64,000 bases of DNA from Steromphala cineraria. Taxonomy: Eukaryota; Mollusca; Gastropoda; Trochida; Trochidae. The DNA is taken from NCBI GenBank assembly GCA_916613615.1, contig OU744724.1, positions 27,700,171 to 27,764,170 of the forward strand, read 5' to 3'. The position numbers and the translations under genes were made by a program. The notes under the pieces are model-generated. The model ran no database searches. It was not told the DNA's origin and saw only the letters and a list, made by a program, of their open reading frames with translations. This document shows, piece by piece, positions 1 through 12,000 of this stretch. How positions within the stretch are numbered: the stretch's first letter is position 1; each line of letters starts with the position of its first letter.

Positions 1-1043
1 CAGGAATACTACAAACCAACTTGTGTATAATCTAAAAATGTTCCTTTAATGTCATATACCTTTTTAAATTCATCAAAAGTCATTTACCCACAGGAATTAC
101 AAACTTTAGTTTGTGTTAAGTCATTCTTTTCGGTGAAACGTTTCAAATGAAAAGGCAAATACAGTTATTTCAAAATCTCTTCAAATGGTAAGATCATATG
201 CAAATAAGTATATCCATTTCTTTCCTTTTTAAAACGCAGAAGCTGCTTTGTTAACAAAAATATTATTCCTTAATTAGTTTCTGCATCACTAGCTTTAACC
301 ATTTCATGTTTCATATGCATGGGAAGTTCTTCTTAAAGGCTAGAATTTTCAATTGAGATATTGCTCCAGACATTAATTTCCTCCAGCAATCATTCTCATT
401 CGCGTGTATTCAATACAGATTGTTCGTGGGTGTCTTTATCAACGTGTTCTTTTAAATACAGCTTCATGGTGCCCAGGGAGATCAAAACTCTGGTCAATAA
501 TGTCATTGTGATGGTTTGCTTAATGTTTCCAAGAACGTATATTATGTTGCCATAATAAACTTTATATTGACTACCGCACACATTTTATTCACGTTTTTTC
601 ATCAACCAATTTAAAAGTTTCAGGATCGTTATAGTATAGATATAATGGAATCTATTTTCATTATGCAATCGCAAAACATTGATGGATTTAAAGTATTGTT
701 AACAAATTATCTTATTTTCATGTTTGTTGTGAATAACCTATTATATTATTCAATTTGTGTTGAACCTTTTTTCTGCTTATTGATGCTTCGTAGCATGTCC
801 ATAGATTTATGTTTTGTTTGTTATTTTACTGATCAGATTATTTCAGACAGCAATACTGTTATGGCTATTTATGTTTCTGTCATCATACATATTCGTTAGA
901 TGTTTTATTTGTCATAATTTCCCCTTTTGTAAGTAAATGCAACGAAATTTTCTTTACAGGTATAATTACTCGATAACATCAATAACGTAGAAGATGTCAC
1001 ATATTTAGGGAAACATGTATGTGTTTGATTTGGCGTGAACACC
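1..1043. other. Noncoding, nothing recognised
   Basis: AT-rich sequence with only short open frames on both strands. None shows a recognisable motif or a convincing splice-site pair, and I see no repeat family here that recurs elsewhere in the window. Confidence 0.5.
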
Positions 1044-1399
1044 TTAAAGGGGCAGTTTCAGTTGGAATATAAGGTGATGTCAAGAAAATAAAAATAAATA
1101 TTTCCAATTGAAAGACGATGAATTTAAACTAAATGAAGCAGTCATAAATCTATTCTAAATGTAAAGTTGATTCATGCGATTCCTTTTTCTTACACAAAAT
1201 GAAATAAAGGTGTAAGGTGTAAAAATGGCGGCCTATGGACTTAATGTAAATAATTATAATTTGTTCTCTGACAATGGATGATTGGTTAGTGTAATGAGAT
1301 TGTTGACACTATCAAATTAATACATTTAGCATTGACGTACATTTATCAGTGAAAAATGAATAATGTAGAATTTTCAAAAAACGTGCTACTGTCCTTTGA
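1044..1399 (+). mobile_element. TTAA-flanked MITE, copy 1 (diverged)
   Basis: This is the most diverged of nine copies of a ~360-bp nonautonomous element. Intact copies start AAAGGGGCAGTAGCACG and end with its reverse complement, so the terminal inverted repeats are about 22-24 bp. Here the left end reads TTAAAGGGGCAG and the right end ACGTGCTACTGTCCTTTGA. The interior shares the family's blocks: an ATAAGGTGATGTCA block near the left end, a central AAAATGGCGGCC block and TGACACTRTC-like text near the right end. It has no coding capacity. TTAA at both ends of most copies suggests mobilisation by a piggyBac-type transposase supplied elsewhere; that is inference. Confidence 0.85.
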
Positions 1400-2335
1400 A
1401 AGTCTGTGAGTTTTTCAAATTCTACATTCCGTTAAGAGTTCCTTTCATTCATAGGAATTGGTCTTGAAATAAGTATTTTCCTTTTAGATTTTTTTCATTT
1501 CTATCAAACCGTGTTACAAAGCTTTAACGATTCAAGTGGTGATACATCAGAAACGTCTAGGTATATTCGTTACAAAGACAACACAAGAAATCTTGAAGAT
1601 GATAGTTTACTTACTATACGCATAGATCATCCGACAGGGGTCGTTTACATGATAAACAAACAATTCAGTGATAAAACAATTAATGATACACCTTTAGATT
1701 ATTTCATTTAAAAATGGGAAAACTCACAATATTCATTTCAATGAAAAGCTCAACAAACTATAGTCATTTTACCATATGGACTTCTTTGAGAGGCCCTCCT
1801 GTAATTGAACTTTGACTGTAGTTCCTAGAATGTTAAATCCAATCACTTTGCTACGCTTCAAGACTTTTCAATTGGACTTCCAGTTCACTGACTACAATCA
1901 AGCATAATACCAATCAATCAGGACGCCGCGAATCATGGCGTTAAAGACAAAAATAACGAGAGAAAATAGAAGTACGATTTGCTATCAAATAATTACGACA
2001 GCACAAACACATCATCAGTCGTCAGTACAAAGGGTGCTATTATTTCAAGCTCTCCACGACAAAAGGTGACGCTATCACTCATGATGTGCGTTGACGTAAC
2101 TTTATACATCAATATAACATACATTGTGGGCGTTGAACTTGTGTGACTATTAATCTTTGATTCGATAAAAAGAGAGTTGTTGCTTTTGATTCTGGCAGGG
2201 GTCTCCAAAGTATCATATCAGGCGTACCGCGTTCCGTGACAACTCTCTGCTATCAAGTCTGATCGTTGATCGATTATGTCGTGAGATGATATTCAGATAG
2301 AGACACTTAAGTAAGTGTTAGTATTATCTTACCAA
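1400..2335. other. Noncoding, nothing recognised
   Basis: Sequence downstream of the globin terminal exon. Short frames at 1511-1711 (+) and 1993-2208 (-) have no family resemblance and no splice context, and are treated as chance. Confidence 0.45.
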
Positions 2336-2578
2336 TAGAAGTACATCAACGCTTGTTCATGAAATCAAAACTAAAACACGGAATTAGACGAGGGAAATAA
2401 AGAAATATGACTTTTAAAGTGCTTGATATTTACAATTCTAATTTTTAAGTTCAAGGTCTATAGAAGTACATGAACGCTTGTTCATGAATTCCAAACTAAA
2501 ACACAGAATTAAAGGAAGGAAGGAAATAAATATGATTATAAAGTGCTTAATATTTACAATTTGAATTTTCAAGTTCGT
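2336..2578. repeat. Two-copy tandem duplication, ~125 bp
   Basis: Two adjacent units start TAGAAGTACAT at 2336 and 2461 and share ACGCTTGTTCATG, CTAAAACAC and AAAGTGCTTRATATTTACA in the same order. They differ by scattered substitutions and a small GGAA expansion in the second unit. They lie 3' of the globin stop codon, so they may fall in its 3' UTR or just beyond. Confidence 0.85.
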
Positions 2579-2843
2579 TTTCATAAACGAGGACTGCTGG
2601 GTGAAGAGTTATCAAATCAGATGGTAAACTATGTTAAACGCTGGTGTCGATTTAAATAATTATGCACAATGACGACCACATAAAAAGATATTTAACAAGA
2701 AATATTCCACATGGCTGTATATCCACATGTATTAGAACTATACATGATCCCAGTTATCCTTTTTGATCGCGGATCATCTTACTGTTGATATGTTGGTAAG
2801 CCAAGCATCCAAACAGTGTAATCCAATATTGAAAATCACATTT

Positions 2844-3023
2844 CTAAAACACAACGGACTTCTCGACGCCTGGTCCGTTCAGTTCAATTTCTCCTTGCTG
2901 AATCCCTTCTCCGAGTTTGCTCTTGATGTACTCAAACACATTCCTCCAGGCTAGTTCTGTTTCCTGAGTAAACTGGTCTCCAAGTTTGATCTTTAGGGCA
3001 TCTCGTATCGCTGGCCAAAGGAA
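2844..3023 (-). CDS. Globin exon 3 (residues 126-184, stop)
   Basis: 180 nt after an acceptor TTCCCATTTCAG|TTC. It encodes helices G and H, beginning FLWPAIRDAL and including LGDQFTQETELAWRNVFEYI, closely following the neuroglobin/globin X pattern. A ~20-residue tail after helix H (from about GEIELNG) ends VVF then TAG. No clear AATAAA was picked out downstream on this strand. Confidence 0.93.
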   Translation of the reverse strand, partial: FLWPAIRDALKIKLGDQFTQETELAWRNVFEYIKSKLGEGIQQGEIELNGPGVEKSVVF

Positions 3024-6000
3024 CTGAAATGGGAAGACAATGCCATTAATAAAATATGAACTGACTCACATTCTCATATTGCCCTTTTGACAAATACGAA
3101 TTCGAAACTAACTACTTAAAGGAAAGGATGCATCTTAGTAATGAAAATGTTACATTGGAGGTACAAAAGTTATTAACTGATGTATCTCAGCATATCAATT
3201 ATGTTTTAGGGCCTGGCGAATGTGGTTCCCTCATTTGGAGGGACCACAGGGTCACACAATATATAATTTAGAATCCTCATTATCTAACTAAGGAGTCTCT
3301 ATACACAGTTTCAGCTTTCTGGCCCTTATGCGTAACTCATGTTGCCCTTATTAAGGGCCGTAGGACCATCAAAGCTGTATATTTTAATCCCCACTAGTCA
3401 AGGGGTATGTACACAAGGTTTCAGCCTGCCGGTTCTAATGCTTCTGGAGAATAAGTTGAAAATAGGTTTTAAGGGCGTGGCCCCTGCGGCTTTTAATAGG
3501 GCCTCAGGATCACTAGAGCTATATATTATAACCATCACTAGGCAAGGAGAATGTACACAAGGTTTCAATTTTGTAAGACTTATGTTTCTGGAGAAAAAGA
3601 CGAAAACAGATTTAAGGGCATGGCCCCTGTGGTACTTATTAGGGGTCACAGGGTCACCAAAGCTATAAATGATGATGTATTTATGTAAGCTCATGCAAAT
3701 AATCATTTTGTGTATGTCTTATGTACGAAAGACCATTGGTACCACATTTGAAATTTGTTTTTTGTCTTTAAAAACTCGTTATTACGAGAAAAATCTCGTA
3801 ATTACGAGATTATAAGACCATATCTGTAATTTGTATATTGTATTTAAAAACTCGTAATTACGAGAAAAATACTCGTTATTACGAGAATATTCTCGTAATT
3901 AAGAGAATAAACTCGTAATTACAAGAATATTCTCGTAATTACGAGAAAAAACTCGTAATTACGAGTTTTGAAAGACTACATTTGTAACTTGTATTCTATC
4001 TTATATAAACTCGTAATTACGAGTTTTAAAAGACAAAATACAAGTTTCAAATGATGTCTAATAATCTCGTAATTACGAGTTTATATAAGATAGAATACAA
4101 GTTACAAATGTAGTCTTTCAAAACTCTTAATTACGAGTTTTTTCTCGTAATTACGAGAATATTCTCGTAATTACGAGTTTATTCTCGTAATTACGAGAAT
4201 ATTCTCGTAATAACGAGTATTTTTCTCGTAATTACGAGTTTTTAAATACAATACAGATATGGTCTTATAATCTCGTTATTACGAGTTAATTTCTCGTAAT
4301 TACGAGATTTTTCTCGTAATAACGAGTTTTAAAAGACAAAAAACAAATTTCAAATGTGGTACCAATGGTCTTTCGTACTTATGGGCCAATGGCCTTTTAC
4401 TGAATAAAATGTCTGTCTGTCTGTCAAAGCTATAAATTATAATCCTCACTAGTCAAGGAGTACACAAAGTTTCAGCTTTCAGGGCCGTAAATTTTTACAG
4501 GAGAAGTCGAATGTGTACAAAGTTTCCGCAGGAACGGACGGATGCCGGACATAATACCATGCCATAAGCACACCGGGCCTTTCAGGCAAGATGAGCTTAA
4601 AATTAGACCATTACTTAAATAAGCATTACAGAAATTTGTAAAATAAACCGAGACATCAGTCGCGGACAATCAGATATTGACTTAGCCTTAGATATTGACT
4701 TGATATTGACTTAGCCTCCAAACACAAACCATTATCTTTTCTTGAAACTTAATCTATAAGTAATTATGCAAACATGTTATAGAAGTTTACTCCAAAGTTT
4801 AAGAAAATGGAAATGTCAGTTCCAAAACAGTTTTCGAATATCCTTTAAACAACAATAAATTGGCTTTCCAAGCTCAAAAACATGCATTCAAGTCCTTTTG
4901 TCACGAACACGACGTAAGGTGTATTTGTTTCTCTCCTGTAATTCTCAATAAATGATGGAGGGAGGAAAAAGTAATTTCAATCAAATCCCTAGTAGAGTCG
5001 TTAAGCCAGGGACAAATTACCAACGTACAGATATCATTTCCGCCTTGACGCTGTATGCTGCATGTTTCTCCCCGAGGTTAATGAGGATGTTGCTGAGGGC
5101 TTCAGAGTCGTCAAGACTATCCACTGCGGCCCCCAAACTGTTCATTACAATCCGTGCATGTCCACGTAGCCGGCCGTCGTCGAAGATGAAATCTCCTGAT
5201 TCTGTTTTTGACAACAACTTCTTAAAGAGCTTTTTCATTTCATTTTGCTGTTCAAAGAATCTGAAAATAAACCAAGAAAGTTCTTCAATGTGACCTACAA
5301 CTGCAATTACTGAGGTTAGTTGTTGAGTACTTGTAATCATTCAACAGCCTCAGAAATAACACGCCGAAGCATTCAGCATTGGCATTTGAAGGACGATAAT
5401 GATCAATTGTGATAATTATAGTTTATAAAAATGAATTCATAATACTTGCAAACAACATAACAATTATTAGTCCAGGTTATCATTATCTGAAAAACAATGC
5501 AATCTTAGAAACATCGAAGTACTGCAAAAGCTAGCAAAACATGATTTACCACAAACCCTTAGAAACCCTAGTCTATGAAAAGATGAACAAATCAACATGA
5601 ACATATTTTACGTGAAATGAGTACGTATGTTGCATAAGTCATGTAGGTGATACAAGGTGTATCCACACATCGGTAGTATACTGTCACATATAACAGGGCA
5701 ATATATAATGATCAAGTACACATTTATGTATTCAGTGAATATCTGGAAGAATGCTTACGCCGGTTAACATCTGTGTGTAAGGGCGATGTTACTTAATTTT
5801 ATCATCAATTCCCGAGCGAGCATACAATCATATTGCATACATGCATGAGATATGGCCCAGAAACAAAAGCATTTCAGGCCCACGGATCCTCGCAACCACA
5901 GAACAACGGGCGGAGGTGACAATTGCAACAGTATGTCTCCAGGATAATTGTGAGGGGAACATAATAAACCCCTTACCTGCCGTGTCTCCGTAGGGTTTTA

Positions 6001-9000
6001 ACTAATCATATAGATATACATGCAGTACTGTTTAGAATATCTATGCATGTTTGAAATAATAATATAAGTATGTACTTCTGATTGACCTATTGCAATGAAT
6101 AAACATTTTCGATGTTATTTCGATTTACAGCACTTTATGAAAGTTTCACACAAAATAGGATACAGTGTGAGGTAATGATGGTTTAGTGTAGATCATGATA
6201 ATATTATTAACATTGTTACTATGTATATTTATGCTTGATATTAATAAATGTAAACAACAGTTCAGTATCAAACATTTCAAAGGTACTTCATTAACTGCAA
6301 CAATATGAAGTCATAAGTTTATTCACGAATACGGATATAAGATTACATAGAACACATAAAACCCTGGATGTACCACTTAAGACTCAAGGCGTGTACATGT
6401 AGCTGTATCGTACAAGAGAAGTTATCTAAGATAGGTAGACTGCATGCTGCTTGGAGTAGACAATTATCTTTTAAACACAAATATTAATGTCTTTAAACCA
6501 TAAACAATAATGATATACGTCATCCACTTTAAAGTAGTTTAACCCCTTATGAATTGGTGCATTTAATCAAAAGTGTTTGTGAAAAGACAAAAGGCATATG
6601 CATATACAGTAATCATAATCCCACGCGGAATCTGTTTTTATCATAGCTCCAAAAATTTCCTAAGAGTGCAAAATCACAGAACAGAAAGTGCCGTCACTGC
6701 GTAATAAAAAAATGATGCATCTGATTTATGATCTGCATTATATTTGGTCTTCTCGTTTTGAAGATACCCCAGAATAGGGTCAAAATAAACGGAACAAATT
6801 CATAAACATAATTTCACGCTTCTGATTTTCGGACTCCATCAAGCATTGATACACCAAAGACGTACGGCAAATGCGGTTATCCTATCTTCAGTATGTTTTT
6901 TTGAGAGAAGGTTTCAAGTTTAAAGATAACTGATACCCCAAACATGTACAGAGTCAAAAAACACGAGAAAAGGGAAATAACTATGTAAAACATAATTTCA
7001 CGCTTCTGAGTTTTGAATTCCACCAATATATTGATACCCCGAAGACACAGCAAATTTGGTTATCCTTTCTAAGGTTTGCTAATGACAAAAATTGTCCCCT
7101 TTAATTCGAACGGAGCCAAAACTTATATCGCCCTTCCACTTCGTGATTCGGGGTAATAAAGCTCCAAACGATAAACTTGTTTGTCAAGTTTGGATTCTTC
7201 AAATATCACAATACTACAATTACATCAAATGCAACAATTGTAAACCTTTACATCAAGAGTATTTTTCAAGAATTGTGCAGTGAACAAAAAGGACCTGGGG
7301 AAACTCCTAAATAAATTGGATCAACAGGACTTCGAGGTCTGAAATGTCGATCCAAATCGATCTTAACCTACAAAAAGATTTTAATCGCGTCGAACAACAA
7401 ACTAATTAGACGTTATGCAGTTAATTGAGCATTCGTGACTTTTCAGAACAGAAAACATGTGGATCTTAAAAACACGCTAACAAATATTGACATAGGGCAA
7501 CTGATAGTCACTCGCAATGGGCCCTGAATAGCATAATGTAAAACTAAACCTGACAGAAGCAATCATGTTATTTTTCCTACACGAGAGGTTTAAAATGACT
7601 GAAGCCGTCTCTACACCTGCCCAGTAGGTCCGAGTAATGATAAGAGTAAACGGAGCAGGAAGTAATGCACAGATATTTAAAGAGAAAAAAACCCAGGGAA
7701 ATACGATTTTATTTAGGAGGAGGAACGAGATTAATAGTTCATTTCCTCGTACATTCATTGTTTTATGGCAATTTGACATTTCTTTTTAATGCAGAAATCG
7801 AAAAATTCAAATTAAACAGATATCACAGAATTGTTGTAAAATATATCATACATTGATCATTGATGGAATTCACATGTGCACGTGTTGTTAGACATATAGT
7901 AGGACTAAACGGAGCAGGAAGTGATGCACACATATTTTAAGAGAAAAAATAAGCAGCGAAATACGATTATATTTAGGAAAGGGAAAAGAAAAAAGATCAA
8001 TATTTCATTTCCTGGTACATTCATTGTTGAATCGTAATTTTACACTTCTTTTTAATGCAGAAATCGAAAAATTCAAATTTAACAGATATCACAGAAGCTA
8101 TATTATACATTGATCATTGATGGAACTCACGTGGATAAATGTGCACGTGTTGTTAGGGATATATATAAATGTGTGGTTTATCTAACACATGTACCGTTGT
8201 CACTGCAGATAAATGTGTTTATCAATTTGTTCTTTATAAAATTGTACGTAAATGTAAGAAATCAGGAAACCTTAAGGCCATTTCTAGTTCAATATTTGTC
8301 AATTTCCAGTTTGTAATAACTAATCAACACCAATGCAACACGGCAACGAAATAAAAAATCATATGAATAACAAATTATTTTTTAAAACCAATGTTAACTT
8401 AATTTAATGTTGGATACAAAGCGCGTGTAAGGCAAGAAAGTTGTCTACACTATCGGTGGCATTCATTGAATACTGTGTGAACTGCATCACAATATTCATT
8501 ATTGTTAGACCGTGTGGTATCAGTTGTTGTCTGAGTTGATTTTGGCTAAAAGCACTAGCTGTATATGACAAGACAAACACGGAATACGATAAACTAACAC
8601 GATATCCCCAATAGAAAGTGTCTGTAGATGATTCAGTACCATATGATTTTGCAGGGTGTCAAATGTCATGTCTATGCAAGTTCTGGGATTGATAGATTTA
8701 CTCTGGCCTATTGAACTCGATATATGTCTCAATAACCATATCTACATTCATCACGGAAATGTCTGGCCAGGATAATGAGTTTTCGTGAATTCATTTCTTA
8801 AACGGCCGAGCCTTATTTGACATTGGAAACTCTTCTGATCGAACTGTCTCCTTAAGTGATAACATGTCTCAATTATTGTGGGATCGGTTTTATTATGGTA
8901 GGTAGCTGATGATGATGATATAGTCCTGCTTCATGACTGTGTATTAAAAAGGAGCCTTTAATACAGTCTAGGTCGTATTTCTGCAATTCTAGAAAGCCTC

Positions 9001-12000
9001 AAGAAATAAAATAATATAAATGAAGGTACAGTAATTCTATTAAATATTTCATAGACTAAATTCAAGTCTAATGAAGATGTTTAGAATACGTGAAAGGGTT
9101 TTATGCCTTCAACAATAAGGTGTTACACTTTACACCTTTAAAAAACTAAAGCCTCGTTTGACCTTTCAAAAGCAAGAAGACAAATATTAATTACAGTATA
9201 CAAATTTTGCACCTATCTATATCAATCCCAAAACAGGACACCTTTATGAAGTTCAGCACCATCTTGTATCAATTCTACTGCTATATTCATGATTCGTCTT
9301 TAGGAAACAATGTTTCATTATCATATTACATATAAAAAGGACCTTCCCGTTATGACAACGCATGTCTGTATACCATACCAATGGACACACTTAAACTAAG
9401 GTACTGCGTCTCTTGTAGTCAATGTATTATTGTCGAGTGGCAATTCAAGACGTTCACAATTCATTCATTTAAAGCAGAATGGGATGTCCGCCACGTAGGT
9501 TACTGTACAATATACCAAACTGCCTACACAGTAGTTGTATCAAAGCTTGTAATTAGGGGGCATCCTACTCGCAGTACAACTGGGAATAAAAGTTAATTCT
9601 TCACCATGGCGACCAGACCTTGTAGAAATTATAGTCAGTTTGTACCGGTAATATTACAAGGTTGCAATTAGATCAGAGATAATGTGATACATGTTTAAAC
9701 GATTTCTTTGACGTTAACAAGAATATTTTGATTATTTCCTTATTAATTAATTAAAATGTTATTGATAGCTCAAGATGTTTGAAGCTCTAGATTGTATCGA
9801 TACATATTTTAAAAAATGGTAAGAATATCTAATGTCATACACTCAAACTACTTATGTCTAAATCTCACTTGAAGTATACAATAATGTTTTTATCATTTTG
9901 TCATCAATACTTTTAATTATATATTCAAGGATAACCCTGAAAGGGGCAGAAGCACGTTTTTATGGGGAATATAAGGTGATGTCAGGAAAATGAAAATAAA
10001 TGGTTCCAATTGAAAGAAAATGTATTTAAACTAAATGAAGCAGTACTAATTTAAATATATAACGTAAAGTTAAGCCATGCGATTCATTTTTCTTACACAA
10101 AATGAATTAAAGGTGTTCACACAAAATGGCCGCCAATGGATTTTATGTGAATCTCCATATTTTGTCCTCTGACTATGGGTGATTGGCTTGTGTAATGTGA
10201 TTTTTAACACTGTCGAATTAATACATTTAGCATTAACTTACAATTTTCAGTGAAATATTTAAAATATAAAATTATCAAAAAACGTGCTACTGCCCCTTTA
10301 ATGAGTGAAGCTTTCTTTATAAATATGCTCAATGATCCCTGTAAATTGTGCATCTTTGTAAAAAGTATACAGCATTATTACATTTGCAATGTCTTAACTT
10401 ATTCCTCATTAATTAGGAAAGCACTGTCATGTCTATATCAGATAATTTACCTGTGTGTTCTACTTTTGTGCCTCACGTATATGACTCCTGATGAATATGA
10501 AAGCTTTTTCATGACATAGTATCTACTCAATCTTTTGTTGCAACATTTCATCTACAATAAAAACGGGCGGCCATAAACCAACGCTGCCTTTGAGCCGTCT
10601 GTATTGGAATGTTTTACAGACACAATTACATGCTCCCAAATGAATGGGGTTAATAAAACCTTGAAGATCGGAGTATTTTCAGAACCTTAATATATACGAG
10701 TAAGAAAACCGAACCATTCGTTATCATTATATACGAGGTCACGCTAAAAAGACATTCATTATTCATTCCATATATAACTTCATTATGTGAAGCTGAATTT
10801 TGGTTATCAAGGGTTGGAATTTGGTTTTACTAATATTTGTATACTACAATGTTATATAAAGTATTATTTTTGAAAATTGAAAACAGGAAGTAATAAATGG
10901 TCAATGCTAACATATTGCCATAGCAGCGCCAAACCATTCACTCACCCTTTCACCCAAGGCATTCACCCATTCATAAGTACATGATAAAGACATTTATAAA
11001 AATATTGTAAACATGCACGAATAATGGAACATGAAATTTATCAAGTTTCATGAACAATTCATCAATGTTCCGACCCCCTAGTCATGATGTTGTGCATATG
11101 AATACATATTATATACCCTATAAATAAACGTATATAACTAATGTAAATTATTATAAAAAGTAGAAACGGTTTACAGTATCAATATATCCAGTATATAAAA
11201 ATCATTCGAAACTAAATATTTGCTACACTTGCATTTAAAAACATTCTGTGATGACAATTATATCAAATGACAGCAAAAATAAGTTACTTTGTCATTTAAT
11301 CAACTGTGATCTCAAAATGCAATTCCATCAGATGGCCTAGTTTCTAAGTTCTGTTGCTGAAGGCGCCACCAGTCTTGATTCCTTAATACATAAAAGTAAC
11401 ATTAGCTATCGAAGATCTAAATAATCTAGCTACACATTTGCATCATACAAACTGAGTTGACATATTGGAATTTGAAATGTTAGGTATGTTTTCATATATT
11501 CTCCATTAAAGGTACATAAAATTACATACCAAACATATTGTAATGTCTATTTCATGATACCGCTTGTTACATACTTTGATAGCCGTCATCAAATATAGTT
11601 GAGTAAAGTAGAGTTTATATTATAGACACAGATTAGCCTATCACTGACAATGAGGAAACTTACACTTAAAATAATATTTTCAAGGTTTTCCATTTCATAA
11701 ATCTGAACGTGTTTTATGTTCACAATACATTTTTATTGTGTACCCTAGGATAGGTTACCCTGATGATTTATATTGTCTCAATGTATCGATGTCTCATGTA
11801 TCTTGCCTCAATGTCTCGTGTATATTGCCTCAATATCAAATGTATATTGTCTCAATGTCTCATGTTTATTGCCTAAATATCAAATGCATATTGTCTCACT
11901 TTCAAATGTATATTGATGCTGTACCCTTTGGAAAAAATATAAAGGACAGTTATCATTAAAACAGTGTATGAGATTTATGAAAATCGTAAATGCTCTTAAC

